NCBI RefSeq assembly: GCF_028707975.1
Contig: NZ_JAQVZX010000009.1
Span: 1-48,226 of the forward strand
DNA: 48,226 nucleotides
Direction of reading: 5' to 3'
Origin: Syntrophomonas sp.
GTDB lineage: Bacteria; Bacillota; Syntrophomonadia; Syntrophomonadales; Syntrophomonadaceae
The translations under genes were made by a program, and so were the position numbers. Each line of letters starts with the position of its first letter. The first letter of the stretch is position 1. The notes beneath the pieces were generated by a model, which was not told the DNA's origin, searched no databases, and saw nothing but the letters and a program-made list of their open reading frames with translations. Shown one piece after another: positions 25,038-34,007 of this stretch.

Positions 25038-26864
25038 ATGGGCAAGGTTGTGGGAATAGACCTTGGTACAACTAACTCAGTAATAGCCGTAATGGAAGGA
25101 AATGAAGCCCAAGTAATAAGCAATGCCGAAGGGGAAAGACTTACCCCCTCGGTGGTGGGATTTTCCAAAAGCAATGAAAGACTGGTGGGGAGGATTGCTA
25201 AACGCCAGGCCATAACCAATCCGGATCGAACGGTTTTATCTATTAAAAGAAGAATGGGTACTGATTATAAAGTAGAGATAGATAATAAGAAATATAGTCC
25301 CCAGGAAATATCGGCTATGGTTTTGCAGAAGATGAAAGCCGATGCGGAAGCTTATCTGGGTGAAAAAATTAACCAGGCGGTAATCACTGTCCCCGCCTAT
25401 TTTACTGATGCTCAGCGGCAGGCAACCAAAGACGCGGGAAAAATAGCCGGGCTGGAAGTTTTGAGGATTATCAATGAACCTACCGCAGCAGCCCTGGCTT
25501 ACGGGCTGGATAAGGACGAGAATCAGACCATCCTGGTATTTGACCTGGGCGGAGGTACTTTTGATGTATCCATACTGGAAATCGGCGATGGGGTTTTTGA
25601 GGTCAAGGCCACCAGTGGTAATAATCGCCTGGGGGGCGATGATTTTGACGAGAGGATTATGAACTGGTTGGTGGAGGAATTCAAAAAAGAACAGGGTGTA
25701 GACCTGAAAAATGACAAGATGGCTATGCATCGCCTCAAGGAAGCGGCGGAAAAGGCCAAACACGAGCTTTCCGGAGTGATGAGCACCGACATCAACATCC
25801 CTTATATCACGGCTACCCAGGCAGGGCCGCTGCATCTGGAAAAATCCTTGACCCGGGCCCGGTTTGAAGAAATGACCGCCGATTTGGTGGAAAAGACCAT
25901 GGGGCCTGCGCGCCAGGCGATGAAAGATGCCGGCCTGAAGACCAACGAGTTGGATAAAGTGATACTGGTAGGTGGCTCCACCAGAATGCCGGCGGTACAG
26001 GAGGCCATAAAGAACATTACCGGCCGGGAACCCTTTAAAGGAATAAACCCGGATGAAGTTGTGTCGGTTGGGGCTGCCATTCAGGCTGGGGTTTTAACCG
26101 GCGAAGTCACCGATGTGGTATTGCTTGATGTCACCCCTCTCTCGCTGGGAATCGAGACTTTGGGGGGAGTATTTACCCGAATAATTGACCGCAATACCAC
26201 TATTCCAACGGCCAAGAGCCAGGTATTTACTACCGCGGCGGATAATCAGACTTCGGTAGATATTCATGTGCTGCAGGGGGAAAGAAAGATGGCTACCAGC
26301 AATGTTACCCTGGGGCGCTTCCAGTTAAGCGGGATACCTTCAGCTCCTCGCGGGGTACCGCAGATTGAAGTAAAATTTGACATAGATGTCAATGGCATAG
26401 TAAATGTGACCGCTAAAGATACAGCTTCAGGGAAAGAACAGAGAATTACCATAACTTCTTCCAGCGGCTTGAGTGATGAGGAAATTGATCGCATGGTAAA
26501 AGATGCTGAAAAGTTTGCTGAGGAAGATGAGAAGCGCCTGGAGGAAATCGAAGCCCGGAATGCGGCGGATACTATGATATACCAGACGGAAAAGACCATA
26601 AAGGAATATAGCGAAAAAATGGATGAGGAATCCCAGAAACAGATTGAAGAGGCCCGGGATGAGCTGAAAACGGTTCTGGAGGGTAGCGATATCGAGGATA
26701 TAAAGAAGAAAACCGAGGCCTTGACCGAGGTAATTTTCAAATTTACCACCAGGATGTATGAAGAAGCCAACAAGAATGCGGAAGCTGGTCAAGCTGATGC
26801 AGACGATGGTGAAGTTTTTGATGCTGATTACAATGTCGAAGATGACGATAAAAAGGATAGTTAG
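25038..26864 (+). CDS. dnaK: Chaperone protein DnaK (Hsp70)
   Basis: ATP-dependent Hsp70 chaperone of 608 residues. Signatures are IDLGTTNS (7-14), [12 protein letters not shown]-type sequence [15 protein letters not shown] near 165-180, and [12 protein letters not shown] near 310. The substrate-binding domain contains [14 protein letters not shown]. The lid ends in the acidic tail [17 protein letters not shown]. The ATG at 25038 follows TTGGAGGTG. It works with GrpE and DnaJ encoded on either side and is expected to be repressed by HrcA. Confidence 0.98.
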   Translation: MGKVVGIDLGTTNSVIAVMEGNEAQVISNAEGERLTPSVVGFSKSNERLVGRIAKRQAITNPDRTVLSIKRRMGTDYKVEIDNKKYSPQEISAMVLQKMKADAEAYLGEKINQAVITVPAYFTDAQRQATKDAGKIAGLEVLRIINEPTAAALAYGLDKDENQTILVFDLGGGTFDVSILEIGDGVFEVKATSGNNRLGGDDFDERIMNWLVEEFKKEQGVDLKNDKMAMHRLKEAAEKAKHELSGVMSTDINIPYITATQAGPLHLEKSLTRARFEEMTADLVEKTMGPARQAMKDAGLKTNELDKVILVGGSTRMPAVQEAIKNITGREPFKGINPDEVVSVGAAIQAGVLTGEVTDVVLLDVTPLSLGIETLGGVFTRIIDRNTTIPTAKSQVFTTAADNQTSVDIHVLQGERKMATSNVTLGRFQLSGIPSAPRGVPQIEVKFDIDVNGIVNVTAKDTASGKEQRITITSSSGLSDEEIDRMVKDAEKFAEEDEKRLEEIEARNAADTMIYQTEKTIKEYSEKMDEESQKQIEEARDELKTVLEGSDIEDIKKKTEALTEVIFKFTTRMYEEANKNAEAGQADADDGEVFDADYNVEDDDKKDS

Positions 26865-26912
26865 TTTTATGGTGGCAGGAACTTGAGTTTTGCTTAGCAA
26901 ATAATCGGAGAT

Positions 26913-26996
26913 CCCATGCAAGTATTTTCATGGGTGTAAAGTTACTCAGGGAGAGGGTGATACCCGGCGATTCCAGTCGTCCGGGTAGGCCTGTTT
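26913..26996 (+). terminator. Paired hairpins between dnaK and dnaJ (partial terminator?)
   Basis: First hairpin CCCATG/CATGGG (26913-26934). Second, TACCCGGCGA with TCGTCCGGGTA (26961-26987, one bulge), followed by GGCCTGTTTTT. The second has the form of an intrinsic terminator inside the operon and could lower dnaJ expression relative to dnaK. Confidence 0.55.
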
Positions 26997-27015
26997 TTCA
27001 GGAAGGTGGGAAAGG

Positions 27016-28152
27016 ATGTCCGCAAAGCGTGATTACTATGAAGTTTTAGGCATTTCCCCAAATGCCAGTGCCGAAGAAATTAAGAAAGCCTACCGGCTGA
27101 AAGCCAGAAAGCTGCATCCCGATGTTAACCGGGACGATCCCCAGGCAGACGAGAAATTCAAAGAGATCTCCGATGCTTATGAAATTTTAAGTGATCCCCA
27201 AAAAAAAGAATTGTATGATCGCTTCGGGCATGACGCTTTCGATCCTTCACGCAACGGAGCCGGAGGCTTTGGAGGGTTTGGTGGATTTGATGATCTGGGT
27301 GGTGGCGGCTTTGGGGATATATTTGATATATTTTTCGGTGGTGCCGGAACCCGCAGGAGAACCGGGCCTCAGCGGGGAGCCGACCGCGAGGTACGCCTGG
27401 AAATAAACTTTGAGGATGCCGTTTTTGGTATAGAAAAGGAGATCGAAATATCCCGGATGGAACGCTGTGAAAAGTGCAAAGGCAGTGGAGCAGAACCAGG
27501 CTCAGAGGTCAAGACCTGTCCTAGTTGCCGGGGAACAGGGCAGCAGCGGACGGTGCAGAACACTCCTTTTGGCCGTTTTGAAACTTCCCGGCCATGCAGC
27601 CAGTGCCGGGGCGAAGGCAAGATTATTGAAAAGGCCTGTTCAGTCTGCAAAGGTAATGGGGAACAAAGGAAAACCAGAAGAATCGATATTAGAATTCCGG
27701 CTGGTATTGACAGCGGTTCGCGTCTCCGCGTTCAGGGCGAAGGCGAGCAAGGTATAAGAGGCGGACCCTCAGGAGATCTTTATATTACTATACTGGTTCG
27801 GCCTCATGCTTCTTTTAAAAGAGAGGGTTATAACCTCATATGCAAGCTGCAGATCGATTTTGTCCAGGCGGCCCTGGGAACTGAAATTGAAGTTCCTCTG
27901 CTGGGGGGCGCGGTTCATTTGCTGAATATTCCCGAAGGAACCCAACCGGGGGATATTATAACGATAAAAGGAAAAGGCATTCCTCACCTGCACAGTCACC
28001 GTAGCGGGGATCTCAAGGTTCAGGTCGAGGTTAAGATTCCGCGCAAGCTGAGTCGCCGGCAAAGGGAAATTCTCCTCCAGTTTGCGGAAGAAGGCGAAGA
28101 AAAAGGAGGAAAAAAAGGCCTGTTCGAAAAATTCAAAGATGCTATGGGATAG
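27016..28152 (+). CDS. dnaJ: Chaperone protein DnaJ
   Basis: Type I Hsp40 co-chaperone of 378 residues that stimulates DnaK ATPase. The J domain has HPD (34-36), followed by the Gly/Phe-rich region (about 75-105). The zinc-binding domain has all four repeats, [24 protein letters not shown] and CSVCKGNG, and the C-terminal substrate-binding domains follow. Complete and normal. ATG at 27016 preceded by AGGTGGGAAAGG. Confidence 0.98.
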   Translation: MSAKRDYYEVLGISPNASAEEIKKAYRLKARKLHPDVNRDDPQADEKFKEISDAYEILSDPQKKELYDRFGHDAFDPSRNGAGGFGGFGGFDDLGGGGFGDIFDIFFGGAGTRRRTGPQRGADREVRLEINFEDAVFGIEKEIEISRMERCEKCKGSGAEPGSEVKTCPSCRGTGQQRTVQNTPFGRFETSRPCSQCRGEGKIIEKACSVCKGNGEQRKTRRIDIRIPAGIDSGSRLRVQGEGEQGIRGGPSGDLYITILVRPHASFKREGYNLICKLQIDFVQAALGTEIEVPLLGGAVHLLNIPEGTQPGDIITIKGKGIPHLHSHRSGDLKVQVEVKIPRKLSRRQREILLQFAEEGEEKGGKKGLFEKFKDAMG

Positions 28153-28165
28153 AGGGTGTAGTGGA

Positions 28166-29089
28166 ATGAAATGGAAAGAGATCAGCGTCTTGACCGAAGG
28201 GATTTGTATAGAAGCAATAGCCGGAATCTTCCATCGGCTTGGTTCTGGCGGAGTAGTTATTGAAGACCCGCAGGCGGCCAGGAAATATGAAAACCAGGAG
28301 GAATGGAACCCTAAATTGGTTTCGCCGGACTTTCTCGCGCACGAGTTTGTGCTTATTAAAGCCTATTTTATGGAAGAACGAGAAGTAGTGGAGGAGTTAC
28401 AAAGCTGCCTGGAGGCGGTCAAAGAGAACTTCAATGTTGAGTGCCAAGTTTTTATTGATGAGGTTAGAGATGAAGATTGGGAGAGCTCCTGGAAAAAGTA
28501 TTATCACCGCTTTAAAATAGGCGAGCGCCTGGTAATCAAGCCCTCCTGGGAGGATTACCAGCCCCAAAGTGGAGAAGTAGTGATAAATATTGATCCGGGC
28601 ATGGCTTTTGGCACCGGTATCCATGCGTCCACCCGTTTTTGCATGAAGTTTATTGACCAATATGTAAAAGGGGGAGAAAAGATTATTGATGCCGGTTGTG
28701 GTTCCGGTATCCTGTCCATCGCCGCGGCCCAACTGGGAGCAGTTCAGGTGTTGGCTATGGATGTTGAGGAATTGTCGGTAAAAATTGCCCGGGAAAATGT
28801 GGAGTTGAATGGACTGAGCGACATTATTACGGTCAAGCTTGGGGATATCGTGGAGGAAATCCAAGCATTCGAGACTGATATGGTTGTGGCCAATATTACG
28901 GCCGAGGTGGTAAGCTGTTTAATCCCGGAAGCTGCCAAAGCTTTAGCCTCAGGGGGATATTTATTTGGTTCCGGAATTGTCGACAGCCGCTGGCCGGGAG
29001 TGGAGAAGCAATTGAAAGCCCATGGCTTTGTTATTGAGCAGGTTCTCCAGGATGTTGATTGGATAGGAGTAGCGGCGCGAAAAGAATAA
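28166..29089 (+). CDS. prmA: Ribosomal protein L11 methyltransferase
   Basis: SAM-dependent methyltransferase of 307 residues that trimethylates ribosomal protein L11. The N-terminal substrate-recognition domain leads to a Rossmann domain with IDAGCGSGILSIAAA (about 173-187) and MVVANITAEV, the PrmA version of motif IV. The upstream reading frame is open but overlaps dnaJ; the ATG at 28166 with GAGGGTG upstream gives the family length. It follows dnaJ by 13 bp. Confidence 0.94.
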   Translation: MKWKEISVLTEGICIEAIAGIFHRLGSGGVVIEDPQAARKYENQEEWNPKLVSPDFLAHEFVLIKAYFMEEREVVEELQSCLEAVKENFNVECQVFIDEVRDEDWESSWKKYYHRFKIGERLVIKPSWEDYQPQSGEVVINIDPGMAFGTGIHASTRFCMKFIDQYVKGGEKIIDAGCGSGILSIAAAQLGAVQVLAMDVEELSVKIARENVELNGLSDIITVKLGDIVEEIQAFETDMVVANITAEVVSCLIPEAAKALASGGYLFGSGIVDSRWPGVEKQLKAHGFVIEQVLQDVDWIGVAARKE

Positions 29090-29111
29090 ACCGGGAATGG
29101 GGTGCTAGAGT

Positions 29112-29858
29112 TTGCCTCGTTTTTTTGTTTCTGCCGATAATATCAAGGGAAATACAGTTCTGATTGATGAGGAGCAGACCCGGCATATAGAAAAGGTTTT
29201 GCGCCTCAAGAGTGGTGATATAGTTAAGGTTTTTGATGGAAATGGGAATGAATACCAGCTGCGCTTGCAGGAAAAAAGGCAGAAGAAATTGCAGGCCGAG
29301 ATACTTTCCCGGGAGACTATGTTGGAGGACCTGGCCATTAATCTCACTCTGGTTCAAGGGATAGCCCGGAGTGAGAAGATGGATTTTATTATTCAGAAGG
29401 CGGTAGAGCTGGGGGCAAGAAGCATTATTCCCTTGCAAAGTGAGTACAGTGTGGCCCGCTTTAATGAAGAAAAAGAGGGAAAGAAGATAAAACGCTGGCA
29501 GAAGATTGCGCAGGAAGCCTGCAAGCAGTGTGGCCGCAACCATATTCCGGAAGTTGAACCCGTCTTAGATTTTTCCGCTCTTATGGCCCATATCGGGGAT
29601 AAACCGGCCTTGCTCTGCTATGAACAGGAGAAGGAAGTCCATTTCCGTACGCTATTAAGGGAACAGCGGGAAAATTTTTGCACCCGGGGTCTTTTTCTCA
29701 TAATAGGGCCGGAAGGGGGCTTTTCCCCGGCAGAAGTCGAAATAGCCAGAAGACAGGGCCTCTTCATAGCGGGCCTGGGCCCCAGAATCTTGCGAACGGA
29801 AACCGCCAGCCTGCTGGCTTGCGGCATTATCATGTACGAATATGGTGAACTAGGCTGA
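29112..29858 (+). CDS. rsmE: 16S rRNA m3U1498 methyltransferase
   Basis: SPOUT-class methyltransferase of 248 residues that modifies U1498 of 16S rRNA. The N-terminal PUA-like domain (FFVSADNIKGNTVLI, ETRHIEKVLRL-type sequence EQTRHIEKVLRLKSGD) is followed by the knotted SAM-binding domain with LIIGPEGGFSPAEVE and ILRTETAS. The TTG at 29112 is the most likely start. It lies 22 bp after prmA and continues the operon. Confidence 0.95.
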   Translation: MPRFFVSADNIKGNTVLIDEEQTRHIEKVLRLKSGDIVKVFDGNGNEYQLRLQEKRQKKLQAEILSRETMLEDLAINLTLVQGIARSEKMDFIIQKAVELGARSIIPLQSEYSVARFNEEKEGKKIKRWQKIAQEACKQCGRNHIPEVEPVLDFSALMAHIGDKPALLCYEQEKEVHFRTLLREQRENFCTRGLFLIIGPEGGFSPAEVEIARRQGLFIAGLGPRILRTETASLLACGIIMYEYGELG

Positions 29859-29898
29859 AGCAAGGGGTCGTGCTGAGTGCATGAGATGGGAGTCAATT

Positions 29899-31269
29899 AT
29901 GAAAAAAGTGGCTTTTCACACTCTGGGATGCAAAGTAAACCAGGTGGAAACGGAACAGTTAAAGGAAAAGTTCATACAAAAAGGCTATCAACTGGTAGAC
30001 TTCAATGAAAGCGCGGATCTGTACATTGTCAACACCTGTACCGTGACTCACAGCAGTGACCGCAAATCCAGGGCCATGCTGCGCCGCGCCGCCAGAAGGA
30101 ATCCGGAAGCACTGGTTATTGCTACCGGTTGCCTGGCTCAAGTAGATGCCGCGCAATTGGCGGCCATACCCGGACTGGATCTAATAGCAGGCAGTCAGCA
30201 AAAAGAAGACATTCTCGACCTGATTGAAGGACAGGTCGTCAGCAGGAGCGAGTCGGAGCCTCTTGTTGTTTGCCCGCCACAGGTGGCGGGCAAACAACTT
30301 CCGCCGATTATCTATTCCAAGCGGCATGAAAGATCCCGGGCTTTTGTAAAAATTCAGGATGGATGCCAGAGTTTTTGTTCTTACTGCATCGTTCCTTTCG
30401 CTCGCGGTCCTTCCCGGAGCAAGCTGCCGGAGGATGTGGTGGCCGAGTTGCGGCAACTGGTGGACCTGGGTTATCACGAAATCGTATTGACCGGTATTCA
30501 TACCGGGCTTTATGGAAATGACCTGGTAGATTGGAATCTTAGCAGTTTGCTGCGATTGCTATTCGCCCGGGTGGAGGGTGATTACCGCATTAGGCTGAGT
30601 TCCCTGGAGCCTCTGGAGATAGACGAGGATTTGCTGGAGATGGCAGCCGGCGGGGAAAGGCTCTGCCGTCACTTTCATATTCCTTTGCAGAGTGGAAGCA
30701 ACCGTATATTGCACGCCATGAACCGCCGTTATGATCGGGACTTCTATTATAAACTGGTACAGGAAATAGTGCAGAGGGTGAAGGGAGTGGCCGTAACCGC
30801 GGATGTAATGGTGGGCTTTCCCGGCGAAGAAAAGAAGGATTATCAGGATACCCTGGCTTTGTTACAGGATTTACCCCTTTTGGACTTGCATGTCTTTAAA
30901 TTCTCAAAACGACCAGGAACGGCCGCCGCAAAAATGGAGCCTCAGGTCAGTGACAGCGAAAAAGAAATGAGAAGTGCCGAACTAATACAACTGGCTGAAG
31001 CAAAAAAGCGGAGTTTTATACACCGGCAACTGGGACAGGAACTGGAGGTGCTGGTAGAGCAGAGGGCAGGAGAAGACTCTTGTCGGGGTCTTAGCGACAA
31101 TTATTTTGAGCTGGAGTTTTCTTCCCCCCGGGAACTGATCGGTGAACTGACCGGTGAACTGACCATGGTCAAGCTGGAGGCTATGGAAAACAGCATCGCC
31201 AGGGGGAGACTATTGTATGGCTCTTTTCTAATAGAACCCCACTGCCACGATACTAACCAGGAAGGATAG
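29899..31269 (+). CDS. mtaB: tRNA t6A37 methylthiotransferase MtaB
   Basis: Radical-SAM methylthiotransferase of 456 residues that converts t6A to ms2t6A at position 37 of tRNAs decoding ANN codons. The N-terminal UPF0004 domain begins KKVAFHTLGCKVNQVE and includes NTCTVTH. The radical-SAM cluster motif is C156-x3-C160-x2-C163 (CQSFCSYC), and a C-terminal TRAM domain follows. The ATG at 29899 has GGGAG upstream. The inter-domain linker (residues ~123-134) is encoded by a perfect 34-bp palindrome, an unusual feature. Confidence 0.95.
   Translation: MKKVAFHTLGCKVNQVETEQLKEKFIQKGYQLVDFNESADLYIVNTCTVTHSSDRKSRAMLRRAARRNPEALVIATGCLAQVDAAQLAAIPGLDLIAGSQQKEDILDLIEGQVVSRSESEPLVVCPPQVAGKQLPPIIYSKRHERSRAFVKIQDGCQSFCSYCIVPFARGPSRSKLPEDVVAELRQLVDLGYHEIVLTGIHTGLYGNDLVDWNLSSLLRLLFARVEGDYRIRLSSLEPLEIDEDLLEMAAGGERLCRHFHIPLQSGSNRILHAMNRRYDRDFYYKLVQEIVQRVKGVAVTADVMVGFPGEEKKDYQDTLALLQDLPLLDLHVFKFSKRPGTAAAKMEPQVSDSEKEMRSAELIQLAEAKKRSFIHRQLGQELEVLVEQRAGEDSCRGLSDNYFELEFSSPRELIGELTGELTMVKLEAMENSIARGRLLYGSFLIEPHCHDTNQEG
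30265..30298. repeat. Perfect 34-bp palindrome inside mtaB
   Basis: Arms GTTGTTTGCCCGCCAC (30265-30280) and GTGGCGGGCAAACAAC (30283-30298) with a 2-base loop AG. The reading frame is kept and encodes residues between the two enzyme domains. Confidence 0.95.
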
Positions 31270-31344
31270 GATTACCAGTCCAACCAGGATATAAACCAGC
31301 TTTTTTTGCCGAGGATTGCGCATACCTTTGTTCATAAAACCCAT
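31228..31344 (-). CDS. Small single-pass membrane protein (Prli42/DUF4044-like)
   Basis: Predicted protein of 38 residues: MGFMNKGMRNPRQKKLVY, then a hydrophobic helix ILVGLVILSFLVSIVAVGFY. A basic head followed by a single C-terminal transmembrane helix resembles the tiny Prli42 (stressosome anchor) and DUF4044 proteins of Firmicutes, but the match is by pattern only. The ATG at 31344 follows GAGGG 11 bases upstream; an ATG at 31362 has no ribosome site. Its end overlaps the end of mtaB by 42 bp on the opposite strand. Confidence 0.55.
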   Translation of the reverse strand: MGFMNKGMRNPRQKKLVYILVGLVILSFLVSIVAVGFY

Positions 31345-31468
31345 CTTTAAATCATCCCTCATTTTAAATTTATTTTATCTATTGCCAAAATCATAAAACA
31401 ATCTGTGTTTACGCGTCAAATTAATCAGCGCCAAATACCATTTAACAGCTCAATCAGCCAAAATATTT

Positions 31469-31502
31469 AAGAGTCTGGTAAAGCTTTACTTACCAGACTC
31501 TT
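31469..31502. terminator. Terminator of rpsU
   Basis: AAGAGTCTGGTAA (31469-31481) and TTACCAGACTCTT (31490-31502) form a perfect 13-bp stem with an 8-base loop downstream of rpsU on the minus strand, followed there by AAATATTTT. Confidence 0.85.
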
Positions 31503-31574
31503 AAAACACTTTATTCTATTATCGTTCTGGCACTGGAAGCACCGTAGTTGCTAGATTCCACTGTTTAAGCGGTA

Positions 31575-31751
31575 TTAGAATCTTTTCTTTTTGCGGGCCG
31601 CTTCTGATTTTTTCTTTTTCTTAATACTCGGTTTTTCATAGTGTTCGTGTTTCCTAATATCTTGTAAAACTCCTGCCTTCTGACAGGAACGTTTAAACCT
31701 CTTTAAGGCACTGTCAAGGGATTCGTTTTTCCCGACTTTTACTTCGCTCAT
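31575..31751 (-). CDS. rpsU: Ribosomal protein S21
   Basis: Basic small-subunit protein of 58 residues. Sequence begins [20 protein letters not shown], continues [20 protein letters not shown] and ends in a Lys/Arg-rich tail, all typical of S21. The ATG at 31751 is preceded by GGGGAGGG. A promoter (31797-31826) and a strong terminator make it a single-gene unit. In B. subtilis yqeY follows rpsU; it is absent here. Confidence 0.97.
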   Translation of the reverse strand: MSEVKVGKNESLDSALKRFKRSCQKAGVLQDIRKHEHYEKPSIKKKKKSEAARKKKRF

Positions 31752-31796
31752 TATTTCCCTCCCCTCAACCGACCAGCTTTAAGTAAATACCAATCT

Positions 31797-31826
31797 ATTT
31801 TACTATTTAATATGCTTGATAGTCAA
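31797..31826 (-). promoter_or_regulatory. Sigma-A promoter of rpsU
   Basis: On the minus strand TTGACT (31821-31826), 18-bp spacer, TAAAAT (31797-31802), immediately after the stop of the HIT gene. Confidence 0.72.
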
Positions 31827-31828
31827 GA

Positions 31829-32179
31829 TTAGCCTGGCGGCCAGGCCAGTTGCCTACCTCCCAGCAAATGATAGTGCAGGTGTAAAACCGACTGACCTCC
31901 CCATTCTCCGCAATTGTTTACCAGGCGATAACCCTTGTCAGCTATGCCCAGCTCCCGGGCAAGTTTAGCCGCAGTTGTCTGCATGCAACCCAACAACTCT
32001 ACATTTTCATTGGAAGCCTGATCCAGAGAAACGATGTGCTCACGGGGGATTAGCAAAATATGTACCGGAGCAGCCGGATTTATATCCTTAATCGCCACTA
32101 TCCTCTCGTCTTCATAAACAAGCTCAGCGGGAATCTCACGGTTTACAATTTTGCAAAATAAGCAATCGCTTTTATTCAA
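31829..32179 (-). CDS. hinT: Histidine triad (HIT/HinT) nucleotide-binding protein
   Basis: Purine-nucleoside phosphoramidate hydrolase family protein of 116 residues. It begins NKSDCLFCKIVNREIPAE and ends with the histidine triad HLHYHLLGGRQLAWPPG. Two N-terminal Cys (DCLFC) with further conserved His suggest the zinc site found in many HIT proteins. The TTG at 32179 is chosen because GGAGGTGA lies 4-5 bases upstream; an ATG at 32200 lies before that site. The gene commonly neighbours rpsU in Firmicutes. Confidence 0.92.
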   Translation of the reverse strand: MNKSDCLFCKIVNREIPAELVYEDERIVAIKDINPAAPVHILLIPREHIVSLDQASNENVELLGCMQTTAAKLARELGIADKGYRLVNNCGEWGGQSVLHLHYHLLGGRQLAWPPG

Positions 32180-32280
32180 GTACTCACCTCCATGAATCAT
32201 AGTCTCTTCATGAGCTATGGTTTTGGAATCTGTTGCGGGTTAAGTTAAATCAGATCTTGCCTTAATTCTATCAGAAAATG

Positions 32281-32595
32281 CGTTTAAGTCAAAAGTTGTT
32301 TAGCGATAAAGATGGTGGCTTCCCTTTGCTAAAAAATACAATTCCTGGCCAGGCTATCTATTTCAACGACATGGTGGAGCAACTCTTGATGAGTTTCCGG
32401 TTTAAAAAAAATCTATCTTCCTCAAATTCTACAATAAAACGGTGTTCCTCACCCACCTGCTTCATATATTTCTTTGATAGTGTTAATGGCATGAAACAAG
32501 TGAGCCGGGAGAAGATTTCCTGGCCTTATAGCTGTAAATATCAATGTAAGAATACGGAAACCTTGTCGTATTAATCTTAAGGAGAATTTTCCCAT
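32281..32595 (-). pseudogene. Decayed gene remnant
   Basis: On the minus strand three protein-like pieces occur in different frames with stops between: GNLLPAHLFHAINTIKEIYE ending at 32449, then EEHRFIVEFEEDRFF, then PETHQELLHHVVEIDSLARN ending in a stop. They follow each other in order, as expected for a gene broken by frameshifts. No ribosome site precedes the ATG at 32595, and I cannot name the family. The opposite-strand open frame here (32278-32574) reads like an antisense shadow. This occupies the 451-bp space between the HIT gene and the DUF1963 gene. Confidence 0.42.
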
Positions 32596-32630
32596 AATGT
32601 CTTTATTATTGGAAGGGGTGTTATTCTATA

Positions 32631-34007
32631 ATGACAGCATTAAATGATACTTTTGAGATTATTGTTAATGGACAGGTAATATCTTTCCCTATCGATAAAC
32701 CGTTAATTGCGAATAAAATTGGGGATGAGGTTTATATCTATGTTCCCCTGGACTTCTGCAGTGAGACTCTGGGAGCCAGGGTGGAATGGGAAGAGACTGG
32801 CAAAACGCTAGCTATTCACCGTAACGGCCAGAGCGTAAAGATACGTTTTGGGGACAATTTGGCTGAAATAAATGACGAAAAAATATGGATTGGGGACAAT
32901 CTGGCCGAGATTGAAGCAGGGGTTATGTTTCTTAACTGTCCACTTCCCTGGCTGCGTATCGAAGAGGGAAATATCTATGTCTTGCTGCAAATGCTCAGCC
33001 AGTTCCAGGGAATGGCCATCAAATGGGAGCTGGGAAAGCTATTGATTAGTGATGCGACTGTACTGGCCCTGGAAAGCAGACCGGCCTCAATAATTAACGG
33101 TTCTATTAAGGAAAGAGCCGGACAGGAAAAAGATATCTTGTACGAAGAGGTATCCCGGCTAATAGATAATAGCGGCCTGGATCGGGTAAGAGAAGATATA
33201 AAAGGCTATCTGCTGGAATCCGTTCGCATAAGGCCAAAAAGAAGTGAAGAAAACAGTATAAGAATAGGAGAGTCTAAAATTGCCGGCATACCGGATCTGC
33301 CGTTGACTATGGAATGGCCGTCAGTAAAGGGCAGGCCGCTTTCTTTTATAGCCCAGTTAAATATGGAGGAGCTGGCTGTTATTTTGCCGCAAAATGAACT
33401 CTTACCGGTAAAAGGCTGGCTTTATTTCTTCTATGATAATGAGGAACAGCCCTGGGGTTTCCAGCCGGAGCATCGGGAACAATGGGAAGTACTGTTTTTC
33501 GATGGTGACCCCGCTCTGCTGGAGAGACGAGCCTTTCCGGCTATGCTGCCTGATTATTGCCGTTTTATGCCCTACCGGTTGCAATTGGCCAGAGAGATAT
33601 GTATTCCATCTGTATGGTCTTTATACTATCACACCCTTAAATTGGGTTGGCAGGAACAAGAATTGTACCGCCAGCTCGAACAGGAAATTGCCCGGCTTTA
33701 CGGGGATCGGGATGAGTATGCCCCGGTTTATCGTGTTCTGGGACATCCAGGTATTATTCAGAATGATATGCAGCTGGAATGCCAGCAGGTTTGCAGTGGC
33801 TTTGAACCTTATAACTTTAAGGATCCCAAAGTGGCAAAAGAGTATGGAAAAGCATGGGATTGGATATTGCTAATGCAGGTGGATTCCGATGAGAGCAACA
33901 ACGGCATGATGTGGGGAGATTGCGGCAGGCTCTACTTCTGGATACCCCGGCAGGCTCTACGGGAAAAGGATTTCCAGCAGGTATGGACCATTCTCCAGTG
34001 TTACTAG
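32631..34007 (+). CDS. Copper-amine-oxidase-N-like domain fused to DUF1963 (YwqG)
   Basis: Protein of 458 residues. Residues ~8-145 resemble the copper amine oxidase N-terminal-like domain (FEIIVNGQVISFPIDKPL, IYVPLDFCSETLGARVEWEE), usually found on exported clostridial proteins. Residues ~215-458 match DUF1963/YwqG: SKIAGIPDLPLTMEWPSVKG, PLSFIAQLNMEEL, GWLYFFYD, LGHPGIIQNDMQLEC, WGDCGRLYFWI. There is no signal peptide, so the protein is predicted cytoplasmic, which is odd for the first domain. A GDNLAEI segment is duplicated in it. GGAAGGGG precedes the ATG. Function unknown. Confidence 0.8.
   Translation: MTALNDTFEIIVNGQVISFPIDKPLIANKIGDEVYIYVPLDFCSETLGARVEWEETGKTLAIHRNGQSVKIRFGDNLAEINDEKIWIGDNLAEIEAGVMFLNCPLPWLRIEEGNIYVLLQMLSQFQGMAIKWELGKLLISDATVLALESRPASIINGSIKERAGQEKDILYEEVSRLIDNSGLDRVREDIKGYLLESVRIRPKRSEENSIRIGESKIAGIPDLPLTMEWPSVKGRPLSFIAQLNMEELAVILPQNELLPVKGWLYFFYDNEEQPWGFQPEHREQWEVLFFDGDPALLERRAFPAMLPDYCRFMPYRLQLAREICIPSVWSLYYHTLKLGWQEQELYRQLEQEIARLYGDRDEYAPVYRVLGHPGIIQNDMQLECQQVCSGFEPYNFKDPKVAKEYGKAWDWILLMQVDSDESNNGMMWGDCGRLYFWIPRQALREKDFQQVWTILQCY

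Noticed and set aside
32278-32574. 98-codon plus-strand open frame
   Set aside because: No good ribosome site and shadow-like composition; the opposite strand shows more protein-like segments in broken frames.
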